In this document: positions 34,179 through 43,641 of the stretch, one piece after another | How positions within the stretch are numbered: the first letter of the stretch is position 1 | Layout of the letters: the number at the start of each line of letters is the position of its first letter | From: Levilactobacillus paucivorans | GTDB lineage: Bacteria > Bacillota > Bacilli > Lactobacillales > Lactobacillaceae | Assembly (NCBI RefSeq): GCF_001437125.1 | Contig: NZ_JQCA01000037.1 | Span: 34,597 to 98,596, forward strand | DNA: 64,000 bases | Direction: 5' to 3' | Program-made: the position numbers and the translations under genes | The notes under the pieces: generated by a model | Databases searched by the model: none | Seen by the model: the letters and a program-made list of their open reading frames with translations, nothing else | What the model was told of the DNA's origin: nothing

Positions 34179-35555
34179 TTAGTCCTCCTTCCCCTCTTTG
34201 GATCGCTGCTCTAATCGCGCAATCCGGGCTTTTAATTGTTCCTGCTGCTTAGCTGACAGCTTGGCCTGACTCGACGTCTGGACCTGTTCACTTGGTTTCT
34301 TGGCCCACTCTGGCAAAGTCTCCTTGACCGTCGGCTGCTTCCGCGAGCGACGTGGCTTAGCGGCTGCTGCCTGGCGTTCACGGATCTTTTGAATCGCCAG
34401 CTGGGGCGTGTTGATCTTGGCCTTACTCCAGTCGTTAGCAATCGTATCCAAGAGATTCTTATTCAGCGTTGGCCGATCCTCATCCACGAGCACATGGAAG
34501 ATCATCAGGTTCAACACAGATTCTGGAAACAGTTGACGACTCACGAGGTCGCGAACCACGCGTTGTTCACCGTCCGTGACAAAGCCACCATTTTTCTGCT
34601 TGATGGCTCGTAAGAAAAGTGCCGGGGCCGTCGTGCTGGCGACCTTGATGAGCGCCGCTTCTTGGCTAGAAGCTCCTGCCGACTGACTAACCGTTGGGGT
34701 CGCCGCTGACGTCGTGGTGGTCACCGTTTGCGGTGCTGACTGCCGGCCAAATTGATCGGCAATCAGTCGTTTGAATTGTTGGGGGTTAAATTGATTTGAA
34801 GCCAGATCAGTTGCCTCTCCAATGAAGCGGGCCAGAGTGGGTTCATCCAAGCCGTACATTGTAATTTCAGTAATCAGCAATGACCGATAACGACCCAAGT
34901 CTTGGGTATCAACGTACGATCGATTGAGAATCTCTCCGAGCAGTTTAAAATCAAAATCTGTGGGTTCTGTTGCCGCCGCCTCGGCTGACTCACTGGCCGG
35001 CGCTAAAGCCTGCCGAGCACTCGATACCGCGTCCGGGACATTCATAATCTGCTGGCTATTGACGTGAAAGACATCCAAAAAATTTTTGCTAATGTTTTCT
35101 TCACCCGGATCAGCGTCAATAGCAGCTGTATTGGCTGCTACCAAAGACTGATACAGCGAATCTCCTAGCATCCCCAATAACTGGACACTCAGGAGGTCAT
35201 CATTAAAGAATGCCGCCGGGCTCAAGGGTGCATGCAGCTCGTAAATAAAGCTCTGTAACCCCTGTTCCGTTTTAACACGTGTGGTTAGCAGGCCCGTGGC
35301 CTCCAGCCGGAGTCGCGCGTCATAAAGATGCGAGAGGTCCATCCCCAGCTCTGCCAATAAGGTGGCATGCCGCTGATAGGTCCCCCGCTTAGGGAGCCAA
35401 AAAAGGGCCGAGAAGAGCCCCGTGGCACTCGGTCCGATGATCGGTTGATACAGTTGCGTTAGCGATTGCCAACTTTGATCGGCAACCCGATCGACCACGC
35501 GGACCAAAAAAGTGGTCTTGGGTTGTAACTGATGCCAAGAGTCTTCCATTCCCAA
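34179..35555 (-). CDS. dnaB: Replication initiation and membrane attachment protein DnaB
   Basis: Gram-positive primosome protein that remodels origin DNA together with DnaD and DnaI; not the DnaB helicase. 458 residues with two DnaB/DnaD-type helical domains (about 1-190 and 310-400), a Ser/Thr/Ala-rich linker (about 270-305) and a basic, Gln/Lys-rich C-terminal tail with a coiled-coil look. The frame starts TTG; an ATG two codons in is equally possible. Operon with dnaI. Confidence 0.92.
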   Translation of the reverse strand: MGMEDSWHQLQPKTTFLVRVVDRVADQSWQSLTQLYQPIIGPSATGLFSALFWLPKRGTYQRHATLLAELGMDLSHLYDARLRLEATGLLTTRVKTEQGLQSFIYELHAPLSPAAFFNDDLLSVQLLGMLGDSLYQSLVAANTAAIDADPGEENISKNFLDVFHVNSQQIMNVPDAVSSARQALAPASESAEAAATEPTDFDFKLLGEILNRSYVDTQDLGRYRSLLITEITMYGLDEPTLARFIGEATDLASNQFNPQQFKRLIADQFGRQSAPQTVTTTTSAATPTVSQSAGASSQEAALIKVASTTAPALFLRAIKQKNGGFVTDGEQRVVRDLVSRQLFPESVLNLMIFHVLVDEDRPTLNKNLLDTIANDWSKAKINTPQLAIQKIRERQAAAAKPRRSRKQPTVKETLPEWAKKPSEQVQTSSQAKLSAKQQEQLKARIARLEQRSKEGKED

Positions 35556-35567
35556 TTTTGCCTCGCT

Positions 35568-36053
35568 TTATTGCTTCGACCGCTTCTGGGCCTTCTGCTT
35601 GTCTTTATCCATCATGTCTTTCAATTCATTGAAGAACACGCCGGTATCCTTGAATTGCCGATAAACACTGGCAAAACGGATGTAGGCAATCTCATCCACG
35701 TCGACCAAGCGATTCATGACATACTCCCCAATCAATTGACTAGAGATTTCATTGACGCCGAGTGCGCGAATTTTATTTTCGACTTCGTCCACGACCTTGG
35801 TCATGACGTCCATCCCCACCGGCCGCTTCTCAGCTGACCGGATAATCCCTTTTAAGATTTTTTCTCTGTTAAATTCTTCGCGGGTCCCGTTTTTCTTAAT
35901 GACTAATAACGGGGTCACTTCAACGCGTTCAAACGTCGTGAAGCGGAAGCCACAGCTCTCGCACTCACGTCGCCGGCGAATGACGCGGCCGTCGTCGGTT
36001 GGCCGACTATCCACAACCCGCGACCCATTATGATGACAGTGCGGACACTGCAT
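35568..36053 (-). CDS. nrdR: Transcriptional repressor NrdR
   Basis: Zinc-finger plus ATP-cone repressor of ribonucleotide reductase genes. Zinc ligands CPHC (3-6) and [20 protein letters not shown] is the conserved finger core, and the ATP-cone starts [11 protein letters not shown]. 161 residues with a basic tail. GAGGTG precedes the ATG. Twelve bases upstream of dnaB, in the common nrdR-dnaB-dnaI order. Confidence 0.97.
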   Translation of the reverse strand: MQCPHCHHNGSRVVDSRPTDDGRVIRRRRECESCGFRFTTFERVEVTPLLVIKKNGTREEFNREKILKGIIRSAEKRPVGMDVMTKVVDEVENKIRALGVNEISSQLIGEYVMNRLVDVDEIAYIRFASVYRQFKDTGVFFNELKDMMDKDKQKAQKRSKQ

Positions 36054-36064
36054 ACGTGGTCACC

Positions 36065-36685
36065 TCATTTTATTTGATTACTTCGTCCAAATTTATTCGT
36101 GTCAAGCCATTTTACCACTTGTTGCCGCGTTTGAGCAATCGTTCCCCTGTTATCAATCACCACGTCGGCCGCTGCCACCTTGCGTGCGATTGGCCATTGT
36201 TGAGCTATCCGTGCCAGCGCACCCTCGGCGGTCAACCCATCTCGCTTCTGAAGCCGTTGTTGTTGCGTCGTAGCGTCAGTAGCCACGACCAAGACGTGAT
36301 CAACCAGGTCAATCAGGTAACCCACCTCAAAAAAGGTCGGGGCATCGATAACCACTACCGGATCATGACGGGCCTTGGCACTCGCCAATTGGCGGGTGAT
36401 TTCCGTTTGAATCAGTGGCTGGGTAATCGCTTCTAAGCGGCTGAGTTGCGTGGCGTCGTGAAACACCAGGTTACCCAGCTTTCTTCGATTCAGTGACCCA
36501 TCAGGCTGACAATAGCTTTCGCCGAACGTGGCCACGATCTTGGTCAATCCTGTCGTTCCTGGTGCAACCACCTGGCGGGCAATCAGATCGGCATCGATCA
36601 CGGTCAACCCGGCTTGGTGTAGCCAGTGACTGACCGTTGACTTACCGGTCGCAATCCCTCCCGTAAGTCCCCAAATTTCAGTCAT
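36065..36685 (-). CDS. coaE: Dephospho-CoA kinase
   Basis: Last step of coenzyme A synthesis. P-loop GGIATGKST (about 8-16), DADLIARQVV motif, and the VIDAPTFFE strand. 206 residues. The ATG overlaps the mutM end by 8 bp, so translation is coupled. Confidence 0.96.
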   Translation of the reverse strand: MTEIWGLTGGIATGKSTVSHWLHQAGLTVIDADLIARQVVAPGTTGLTKIVATFGESYCQPDGSLNRRKLGNLVFHDATQLSRLEAITQPLIQTEITRQLASAKARHDPVVVIDAPTFFEVGYLIDLVDHVLVVATDATTQQQRLQKRDGLTAEGALARIAQQWPIARKVAAADVVIDNRGTIAQTRQQVVKWLDTNKFGRSNQIK

Positions 36686-37538
36686 AATCCAGCACCTCTA
36701 GTGCACCAGCTGGCACTGGTTGACAGTGCGGACAATAGTGTGTCCCACGTTGGGCGACCTTAATCTTTACGATCTCAGTGCCGCAACGTTCGCAAGGTTC
36801 CCCTTCGTGTCCGTAGACGTGCAACTTATTCTGGAAGTTTCCGGTCTCGCCAAAGGCATTGGAGAACGTGTGCACCGTGGTACCGTGTCCCTGAATGGCC
36901 TGGCTAATCTCATCAATAATGCTTCGCCGCAAGATCTTGAGCTGGTCAACGGTCAATTCATCTGCCGGTGTCAGGGGATTAATCTTTGACAGCCAAAGAA
37001 CCTCGTCGACATAGATATTCCCTAGTCCCGCAATGCGTGACTGGTCCAACAAAAAGGGTTTAACCACCTTACGTGACTTCCCGAATATCATCTGCATGTA
37101 ACTCAGGGTCAGGCTCTCTTCGGTTGGCTCTGGCCCCAGCTTCCCCAGTGACGGCAAGGCTTGATCCTCCGTCCCGGTTGGCACCAGCCGCATCCGCCCG
37201 AACTTCCGGGTATCGTTATACAGCAGTTCGCGCTGATCCGTCAGATGAAAGACCACGTGAGTATGTTTAACCAATGGACTCCCCTCTGGTTGAACATCAT
37301 ACTTGCCTTCCATTCTCAGGTGAGACACCATCGTCAACCCACCACTAAACCGAAACAACAGGTACTTTCCCCGTCGATCAATCCGTTCAATCTTGCGGCC
37401 GATCAGGTCCGCCGTAAATTCTTCGGCATCCGGTCGCACCATTTTGGCGTAGAACACGTCAACGTGGTCGATAGTGGCGCCTTCTACCAAACGGGTCAGG
37501 CCCCGTCGAACCGTTTCAACTTCTGGTAATTCAGGCAT
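36678..37538 (-). CDS. mutM: Formamidopyrimidine-DNA glycosylase
   Basis: Removes oxidised purines, mainly 8-oxoG, and cuts the abasic site. The processed N-terminus PELPEVE holds the catalytic Pro2 and Glu3; the H2TH region and the C-terminal zinc finger CERCGTEI...CPHC are complete. The 286-residue length is slightly above the usual ~274 because of a short C-terminal tail (VPAGALEVLDYD). AAGGAG precedes the ATG, just after polA. Confidence 0.97.
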   Translation of the reverse strand: MPELPEVETVRRGLTRLVEGATIDHVDVFYAKMVRPDAEEFTADLIGRKIERIDRRGKYLLFRFSGGLTMVSHLRMEGKYDVQPEGSPLVKHTHVVFHLTDQRELLYNDTRKFGRMRLVPTGTEDQALPSLGKLGPEPTEESLTLSYMQMIFGKSRKVVKPFLLDQSRIAGLGNIYVDEVLWLSKINPLTPADELTVDQLKILRRSIIDEISQAIQGHGTTVHTFSNAFGETGNFQNKLHVYGHEGEPCERCGTEIVKIKVAQRGTHYCPHCQPVPAGALEVLDYD

Positions 37539-37555
37539 CGTCTCACTCCTTTACG

Positions 37556-40216
37556 CTATTTTGCATCGTACCAGGTTGGCCCATAGTGGCTCTCAACCTT
37601 CAGTGGAATCTCCAGCTTAATGGCCGAATCCATCACACTTGGCACTAGTTTGGACAACGTTTCGATCTCCTCAGCCGGGGCTTCGAAGATCAATTCATCA
37701 TGCACTTGAAGCAACATGGTCGCTTGAAGATCCTTGATGGCGTCTTCCATCTGAATCATGGCAATCTTAATGATATCGGCGGCACTCCCCTGGATCGGCG
37801 TGTTCATGGCTGTCCGTTCGGCAAATGACCGCTGATTGAAATTACGCGAGTTGATATCTGGCAGGTAACGCCGCCGATGAGCAATCGTTTCAACGTAACC
37901 CATCTCGTGCGCCTGCTGCACCATGCGGTCCATGTAATCCTTAACACCAGGATACTCCTGGAAGTAGGTATCGATAAACGCCTTGGCCTGCTTACGGGAA
38001 ATCCCGATATTTTGTGACAACCCAAAGTCACTGATGCCGTAAACAATTCCAAAGTTAACGGCCTTGGCCTGGCGCCGAATATTAGGCGTGACTTCCTCGT
38101 CCGGTCCCATCTTAAAGATCCGCCGGGCAGTTGCCGCGTGAATATCTTCGCCTTCCCTGAAGGCTTCTTGCATGTTGGCATCGTGGCTCATGTGGGCGAG
38201 CACCCGCAATTCAATTTGCGAATAGTCAGACGAGAAGATTTGCCAACCATCGTGCCGGGGGATAAAGGCCTTCCGAATGGCCCGTCCCTCTTCGGTTCTC
38301 ACTGGAATATTTTGTAAGTTTGGATCAACTGAAGACAACCGACCAGTCTGAGTCAGTGTCTGCAGGTAACGCGTATGCACCTTCTGATCCTTTGGGTGAA
38401 TCACCTTCAAGAGACCTTCGACATAGGTCGATTGGATCTTGGCAATCTTACGATAACGCAAGATGTTCTCAGCAATCGGCGCATCTGAAGCTAATTTCTC
38501 CAACACACCCACTGCCGTCGAATAGCCAGTCTTGGTCTTCTTGATGACCGGTAAGCCCATCTTTTCAAAGAGAATGTGCCCGAGTTGCTTAGGTGAACCG
38601 ATATTGAATTCCTCACCGGCTTCGTTATAAATGGTCTGTTCAATTTCGGCCAGCTGTTCGGTAAACTTACTACCCATGGCTTCCAACTCACTGGCGTCCA
38701 CCGTAATTCCGGCAACTTCCATGCGAGCCAACACGAAGCTCATTGGCAATTCGATGTCGCGATACAACTGATCTTGATCGTTTTCCTTTAATTCGGTTAA
38801 TAATTTTGGCCGCAAGTCGGCGATTGCCTGAGCCTTCCGTGCTAAATGACTGAACAGCACTTGGTCGTCGGTTGGAATGGCCCGCTTGGCACCCTTGCCA
38901 TAGACGTCTTCATCCAAAGCCACTTGCTCGTCGCCATGTTCATGCGCCACTTGGCCCAGATCATTACTGTTGTCGTAGGTATTTAACAGGTAAGAACATA
39001 ACAGGAGGTCACCGTCGACCCCCGCTAAGGTCACGCCTAAGCGATTCAAACCCACGTACGTCCGCTTAGCGTCAAAGACCTGTTTAGCCACGTCAGCGGA
39101 CTCTAAGAGGCCTTTAAGTGGAGCCTGTGCCAATAGGCTGACATCTCGGCTGACCCACCAGTGTTGATCGGTGCCGATGACGAAGCCCACGAAGTCTGCC
39201 AGGTGATAGTTATCCCCGTCCATTTCCAGATAGAAATCACACCCAGCCGAAAAGTCTGGCAACTGATCACAGTTGTCGGCCGTTAACGTGGTAAAGGTAA
39301 TGGGCTTGAGTTCAGCGGTATCCGTCAAAGGTTCACCGCCATCCCCCATCTGGGCCAAGAACTTCTTAAAGTTCATCCGCCGATAGAAGTCGACCAGCTC
39401 ATCATGGTTGTCGCCTTCATAAACCAGATCGGCGACCTGTTTAGTCACAGGGGCATCGCGCTTGATTGTCGCTAAGGTCTTTGACAGCAAGGCTTGTTCA
39501 TGGTCAGCAATCAAGTGTTCCTTGAGTTTCTTGGCGGTAATCTCGTCGATATGGTCGTAGACACCCTCAACGCTGCCGTACTTGCTGATCAGATCAACGG
39601 CTCGCTTAGGTCCCACACCAGTGACTCCAGGATAATTATCGGAGTTATCCCCCTGAAGCCCCTTGATATCAATAATCTGAGCTGGGGTAACACCCATGGT
39701 TTCCTGGACGTAAGCCGGCGTGTAATGTTCAACATCGCTGACCCCTTTCTTAGAAATCGCCACCGTTGTATGGTCGTCGGCAAGCTGCGTCAAATCCCGG
39801 TCTCCGGTCACAATGGTCGTGGTGAAGCCTTGTTCCCCAGCCTGCTTGGCAAGGGTTCCGATAATGTCGTCGGCCTCAAAATTTGGCAATTCGTAAGTTT
39901 GGATTCCCCGGTGTTCTAAGAGTTCCTTTACGTAAGGGAACTGCTCGGAGAGTTCGGGTGCGGTCTTGGGCCGGCCACCCTTGTAGTCGTCATACATTTT
40001 GGTGCGAAACGTGGTCTTCCCGGCGTCAAAAGCAACCAGGGCGTGCGTAGGCTTCACCGTCTTCAGCATCGTCTCTAACATCGTGTTAAAGCCGTAAATT
40101 GCGGTCGTGTGGAGCCCCTCACTGTTGGTAAATGTGCCTAACGCCGTGTACAACGCGTAAAACGCCTTAAACGCAACGCTGTTACCATCGATTAATAAAA
40201 GTCGTTTCTCCACCAT
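37556..40216 (-). CDS. polA: DNA polymerase I
   Basis: Gap-filling and Okazaki-fragment polymerase, 886 residues. The N-terminal 5' nuclease (1-300, LLIDGNSVAFKAF and GVGPKRA) is intact. The middle 3'-5' exonuclease domain keeps the fold but seems to lack the metal-binding acidic motifs, as in other Gram-positive PolI. The polymerase domain shows motif A DYSQIELRV (about 665) and the HDE of motif C (about 839). AAAGGAG precedes the ATG. First of the polA-mutM-coaE run. Confidence 0.97.
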   Translation of the reverse strand: MVEKRLLLIDGNSVAFKAFYALYTALGTFTNSEGLHTTAIYGFNTMLETMLKTVKPTHALVAFDAGKTTFRTKMYDDYKGGRPKTAPELSEQFPYVKELLEHRGIQTYELPNFEADDIIGTLAKQAGEQGFTTTIVTGDRDLTQLADDHTTVAISKKGVSDVEHYTPAYVQETMGVTPAQIIDIKGLQGDNSDNYPGVTGVGPKRAVDLISKYGSVEGVYDHIDEITAKKLKEHLIADHEQALLSKTLATIKRDAPVTKQVADLVYEGDNHDELVDFYRRMNFKKFLAQMGDGGEPLTDTAELKPITFTTLTADNCDQLPDFSAGCDFYLEMDGDNYHLADFVGFVIGTDQHWWVSRDVSLLAQAPLKGLLESADVAKQVFDAKRTYVGLNRLGVTLAGVDGDLLLCSYLLNTYDNSNDLGQVAHEHGDEQVALDEDVYGKGAKRAIPTDDQVLFSHLARKAQAIADLRPKLLTELKENDQDQLYRDIELPMSFVLARMEVAGITVDASELEAMGSKFTEQLAEIEQTIYNEAGEEFNIGSPKQLGHILFEKMGLPVIKKTKTGYSTAVGVLEKLASDAPIAENILRYRKIAKIQSTYVEGLLKVIHPKDQKVHTRYLQTLTQTGRLSSVDPNLQNIPVRTEEGRAIRKAFIPRHDGWQIFSSDYSQIELRVLAHMSHDANMQEAFREGEDIHAATARRIFKMGPDEEVTPNIRRQAKAVNFGIVYGISDFGLSQNIGISRKQAKAFIDTYFQEYPGVKDYMDRMVQQAHEMGYVETIAHRRRYLPDINSRNFNQRSFAERTAMNTPIQGSAADIIKIAMIQMEDAIKDLQATMLLQVHDELIFEAPAEEIETLSKLVPSVMDSAIKLEIPLKVESHYGPTWYDAK

Positions 40217-40305
40217 AATGCGCTCCTTTCGAGCAACCGGCTCCGGTCGTTCGAGTATTCTGTTTACATTCTACCAAAAAAGAATGAGAATTCGAAATAA
40301 TAAAA

Positions 40306-40339
40306 AACGAAGTTCCAGGAGAGTCCTGAAACTTCGTTC
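40306..40339 (-). terminator. Terminator of the Bax-inhibitor-like gene
   Basis: AACGAAGTT-CAGGA with TCCTGGAACTTCGTT-type pairing and a T run on the minus strand, just before the polA start region. Confidence 0.87.
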
Positions 40340-40353
40340 GAAGTGGGTCCTGC

Positions 40354-41058
40354 TTAGTCGCGACTGCCACCAAACATCCCAAAGATTTGTAAGAATTGTA
40401 AGAACAAGTTCACAAAGTCGAGGTACAGTTGTAAGGCCCCGTTAACGGCTAATCCGTTCACAGAAACCTGGTCGCCGTACTGCAGGTACATTCTCTTCAT
40501 CCGTTGCGTATCCCAAGCGGTCAATGCCGCAAAGACGATCACAGCGACGAACGAGAAGATAAAGGCGATGAGTTGACTTCTCAGGAACAAGTTCACAATC
40601 ATCGCGACAATTAACCCAATGAGTGCGGCCGAGGCCTGCGTCCCAACTTTGGTCAAGTCACGCTTGGTCATGGCCCCCATAGCGGCCATCGAAAGGAAGA
40701 CAGCGGCACTGGAAACAAACGCAGCGGCCATGGTTTCACCCGAGTAGATCATGCTATACATCGAGATCACAGCACCAGTCACCATGGCGTAAACCATGAG
40801 GCCAACGAAGGCCACGGTTGGTCGTTTCATGGATTGGCCACTAATCACGAATGGCAGGATAATCCAGACGATCAACGGAATAAAGAGGCTCCCGCCGCGC
40901 ATGTTGGTAATGGAGACGCTGTACATGTTCATGGCAAATGCAGTTGCCGCTGAAACCAGTACGGCGAGACCCATCCAACCGAACATCTTGGTCATAAAAC
41001 CATTCAGACCGACCTCGGTGTTAATCGTCTGACGGGGCTGCTGTTCATAATTGTTCAT
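40354..41058 (-). CDS. Bax inhibitor-1/YccA family membrane protein
   Basis: Seven-helix integral membrane protein of 234 residues (BI-1/YccA/TMBIM family; some bacterial members leak Ca2+ in a pH-dependent way or modulate FtsH). The conserved TAWDTQRMKRMY in helix 6-7 holds the paired-Asp neighbourhood, and the protein ends in a family-typical FLQIFG tail. Single gene with its own promoter and a leader hairpin (41091-41115). Confidence 0.92.
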   Translation of the reverse strand: MNNYEQQPRQTINTEVGLNGFMTKMFGWMGLAVLVSAATAFAMNMYSVSITNMRGGSLFIPLIVWIILPFVISGQSMKRPTVAFVGLMVYAMVTGAVISMYSMIYSGETMAAAFVSSAAVFLSMAAMGAMTKRDLTKVGTQASAALIGLIVAMIVNLFLRSQLIAFIFSFVAVIVFAALTAWDTQRMKRMYLQYGDQVSVNGLAVNGALQLYLDFVNLFLQFLQIFGMFGGSRD

Positions 41059-41090
41059 TCAAACGCTCCTTCTTTCAAGTCAATTCCCGG

Positions 41091-41115
41091 CTTAGCTATC
41101 ACCATGATAGCTAAG
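41091..41115. repeat. Perfect hairpin in the leader of the Bax-inhibitor-like gene
   Basis: CTTAGCTATC (41091-41100) pairs perfectly with GATAGCTAAG (41106-41115), flanked by CCGG on both sides. There is no T run, so it is not a simple terminator. Confidence 0.65.
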
Positions 41116-41136
41116 TGTTCCGGTTGATTAAGGACC

Positions 41137-41164
41137 ATTTTATCAAATCTATAATGAATTACAA
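41137..41164 (-). promoter_or_regulatory. Promoter of the Bax-inhibitor-like gene
   Basis: TTGTAA (41159-41164), a 16-bp spacer and TAAAAT (41137-41142) on the minus strand. Confidence 0.6.
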
Positions 41165-41200
41165 GTATTCTGTTGCCAAGCCAATCCTCACATACAGTCC

Positions 41201-41926
41201 TTAAGCCTGACCAGCGCCACCTTCATTATCGGCCTCACCACGGGCCCAAACTCGGTTGGCATAGACCGCGTTAAAGAGTAAGGCGACCTGTAGCGCCACT
41301 TGGGATAGGTTGGCCCCCAGGCTACCCACGGTCGATGACCCCATCAGGAGTTGCCCTGTCAGGATACTCCAGTAGATCACGTTGGCCACATTGACCACGA
41401 TCCATAACGACCAGTTCTCCTTAAATTTCAAAATATAAAGGACCTGTGCGATCAAGCTCACCACGAAGTTAATGGAATCAAAGTAAGGTAACTGCCCATT
41501 TAAAGCGGCCAAGACTACCCAGCCAATACCCCAGGCCACAAAGGCCCCTAGAAAGATCCAGCGGCGCACCTGTGGACTAAAGCCACGGGTCGCCTCATCG
41601 TGACCCCACATTACCCAGCCAATAGGTTGGGAGATGACGTAAATGATATCCATGGCAAAAGACCCATAGGCATGACTGATCCAGGCGACATAAGTCATCG
41701 CCAAGCACTGAATCAGCCCAAAGATAAATGAAATCTTGCGCCCCTTCATCCCATAAACCAGACAAAGTACCCCACCCACGCCGGAGATCATGCCGATAAC
41801 ACTATCAGGCACGACCAGATAAACGGCCAGTTGGAGTAACAAGAGCACACTCACGTACCCCACTTCAAATTTTTTCCAATTCGTAAAGAGCTGGTCATAC
41901 CACCAGCCATGTTTCGCTGTTGTCAT
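41201..41926 (-). CDS. pnuC: Nicotinamide riboside transporter PnuC
   Basis: Seven-helix facilitator of the PnuC family that imports nicotinamide riboside, trapped by phosphorylation. Conserved features: YGMKGRKISFIFG, QPIGWVMWG and the WSLWIVVNVANVIYW stretch (ligand-binding WxxW). The frame runs to 41983, but AAGGGG precedes the ATG at 41926 (241 residues). It has a leader with an unusual structure at 42024-42065. Confidence 0.93.
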   Translation of the reverse strand: MTTAKHGWWYDQLFTNWKKFEVGYVSVLLLLQLAVYLVVPDSVIGMISGVGGVLCLVYGMKGRKISFIFGLIQCLAMTYVAWISHAYGSFAMDIIYVISQPIGWVMWGHDEATRGFSPQVRRWIFLGAFVAWGIGWVVLAALNGQLPYFDSINFVVSLIAQVLYILKFKENWSLWIVVNVANVIYWSILTGQLLMGSSTVGSLGANLSQVALQVALLFNAVYANRVWARGEADNEGGAGQA

Positions 41927-42023
41927 AAATATTAACCCCTTTATAAGGTGCCCCCGCACCGATTTGTCATCCAGTAATACCATAGCTGCCGGTCAATTAC
42001 TAGCCACCGATGGCTCTGTCGAA

Positions 42024-42065
42024 CCCGAGCAAGGATGGCCGACCCGCGGTAACTCGGGACGGCCA
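42024..42065 (-). promoter_or_regulatory. Interleaved stems (pseudoknot-like) upstream of pnuC
   Basis: Two 6-bp perfect stems interleave: CCCGAG (42024-42029) with CTCGGG (42053-42058), and TGGCCG (42036-42041) with CGGCCA (42060-42065). On the minus strand this lies about 100 bases ahead of the pnuC start. It could form an H-type pseudoknot or two mutually exclusive hairpins. Whether it is transcribed with pnuC is not shown. Confidence 0.5.
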
Positions 42066-42127
42066 CCCCATAAGGGAATTTATAGGGAAATTATCATCAG
42101 GGGTTGTTTTCGGAATATGAGACTAAA

Positions 42128-42156
42128 ATACCCGCCAACCAAAACGGTTAGCGGGT
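42128..42156 (-). terminator. Terminator of murC
   Basis: CCCGC-AACC with GGTT-GCGGG around GTTTT, followed by TATTTT on the minus strand. Confidence 0.85.
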
Positions 42157-42171
42157 CCTCTTGATATAAAT

Positions 42172-43503
42172 TTAGTTATTCTTCAAAGATAAATGACTTA
42201 ATAACTCTTCATAAGCACGTTCGTACTTCTGAACGTCACCGGCACCCATGAAGACCACCACAGCGTCGTGGAAATCCAATAATGGGGACATGTTGTCCAC
42301 CGTCAGGATCTCGCCACCCTTGGCAATCTTAGCCGCCAGATCCTTGCTGGAGACGGAACCGTTGCTTTCACGAGCAGAACTGAAGATGTTGGTCAGAAAG
42401 ACCTTGTCAGCCAAGTTGAGGCTCTTGGCAAAGTCGTCCATCAACGCAATCACCCGGCTGAAGGTGTGGGGTTGGAAGACCGCGATAATTTCCTTATCAG
42501 GATACTTCTGACGAGCCGCATCCAGTGTGGCCTTGATTTCAGATGGATGGTGGGCATAATCATCGATAATGGTCATGTCGGCTACCTTGCGTTCGGCGAA
42601 CCGACGCTTAACCCCCTTGAAGTCGGCCAGTTCACGTTTGATTTCGGCCATATCGACCTTTTCAAAGTAAGCCACGGCAATAACGGCCAGACTGTTCAGC
42701 ACGTTGTGTTCCCCGTACAGGTGAATTTCAAAGTTTCCTAAGTTTTCATCACCATGAACCACATCAAAGGTTGAACCGGTCGTTGACCGCTTAACGTTGA
42801 CGGCTCTGAAGTCGTCGCGTTCGCTGGTCCCGTAGTAGTATACCGGGACGTTGGTCTTCAACTTCCGTAATTCTGGATCGTCACCCCAAGCAAAGATCCC
42901 CTTCTTAACCTGGTTAGCCCAGGTCTCAAAGGCACTGTAAACATCGTCGATACCCGTGTAATAGTCGGGGTGATCGAAATCGATGTTGGTCATGATGGCA
43001 TAGTCTGGCTTGGTAGCCAGGAAGTGACGCCGGTATTCATCGGCTTCGTAAACGAAGAACCGCGCGTTGGGCGTTCCCTTCCCGGAACCATCCCCAATAA
43101 GGTAAGACGTTGGGGCGATACCACTCAACACGTGAGACAAGAGTCCCGTCGTACTGGTCTTCCCATGCGCACCGGCAACCCCAATACTGGTGTAACCTTC
43201 GATGAGGTGACCAAGGAATTCATGGTACCGGTAAACTGGCAGACCCATTTCACGGGCTTTTTTAATTTCTGGATGATCATCGGTGAACGAATTGCCGGCA
43301 ATAACCGTCAATCCCTCGTGGATGTTTGCTTCGTCAAAAGGCAGAACCTTAATGCCTGCCTTCTCCAAGCCACGTTGCGTGAACGTGTACTGCGTGATGT
43401 CTGATCCCTGCACGTTAAAACCCTTATCATGTAAAATCAAGGCGAGGGCACTCATCCCTGATCCTTTAATACCTACAAAGTAATACACCGTTGCGTTATC
43501 CAT
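42172..43503 (-). CDS. murC: UDP-N-acetylmuramate--L-alanine ligase
   Basis: Adds L-Ala to UDP-MurNAc in cytoplasmic peptidoglycan synthesis. Mur ligase layout: N-terminal UDP-binding [14 protein letters not shown] site GAHGKTSTT (about 113-121), central DFDHPDYY, and [13 protein letters not shown] in the C-terminal domain. Length 443. AAAGAGG precedes the ATG. Adjacent to sftA, as in Bacillus. Confidence 0.97.
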   Translation of the reverse strand: MDNATVYYFVGIKGSGMSALALILHDKGFNVQGSDITQYTFTQRGLEKAGIKVLPFDEANIHEGLTVIAGNSFTDDHPEIKKAREMGLPVYRYHEFLGHLIEGYTSIGVAGAHGKTSTTGLLSHVLSGIAPTSYLIGDGSGKGTPNARFFVYEADEYRRHFLATKPDYAIMTNIDFDHPDYYTGIDDVYSAFETWANQVKKGIFAWGDDPELRKLKTNVPVYYYGTSERDDFRAVNVKRSTTGSTFDVVHGDENLGNFEIHLYGEHNVLNSLAVIAVAYFEKVDMAEIKRELADFKGVKRRFAERKVADMTIIDDYAHHPSEIKATLDAARQKYPDKEIIAVFQPHTFSRVIALMDDFAKSLNLADKVFLTNIFSSARESNGSVSSKDLAAKIAKGGEILTVDNMSPLLDFHDAVVVFMGAGDVQKYERAYEELLSHLSLKNN

Positions 43504-43641
43504 TAATGATCCTCTTTTCTACTCTCTGCGGTGGGCCACCGGACTATTCCCTGCCGTTCGAGTGACTCTAATTCCATTCTAGCATATCCCCCCACCCCAT
43601 AAAAGAACCGTGCGGTCAATGGTTAGTGAGGAGTATTCACT

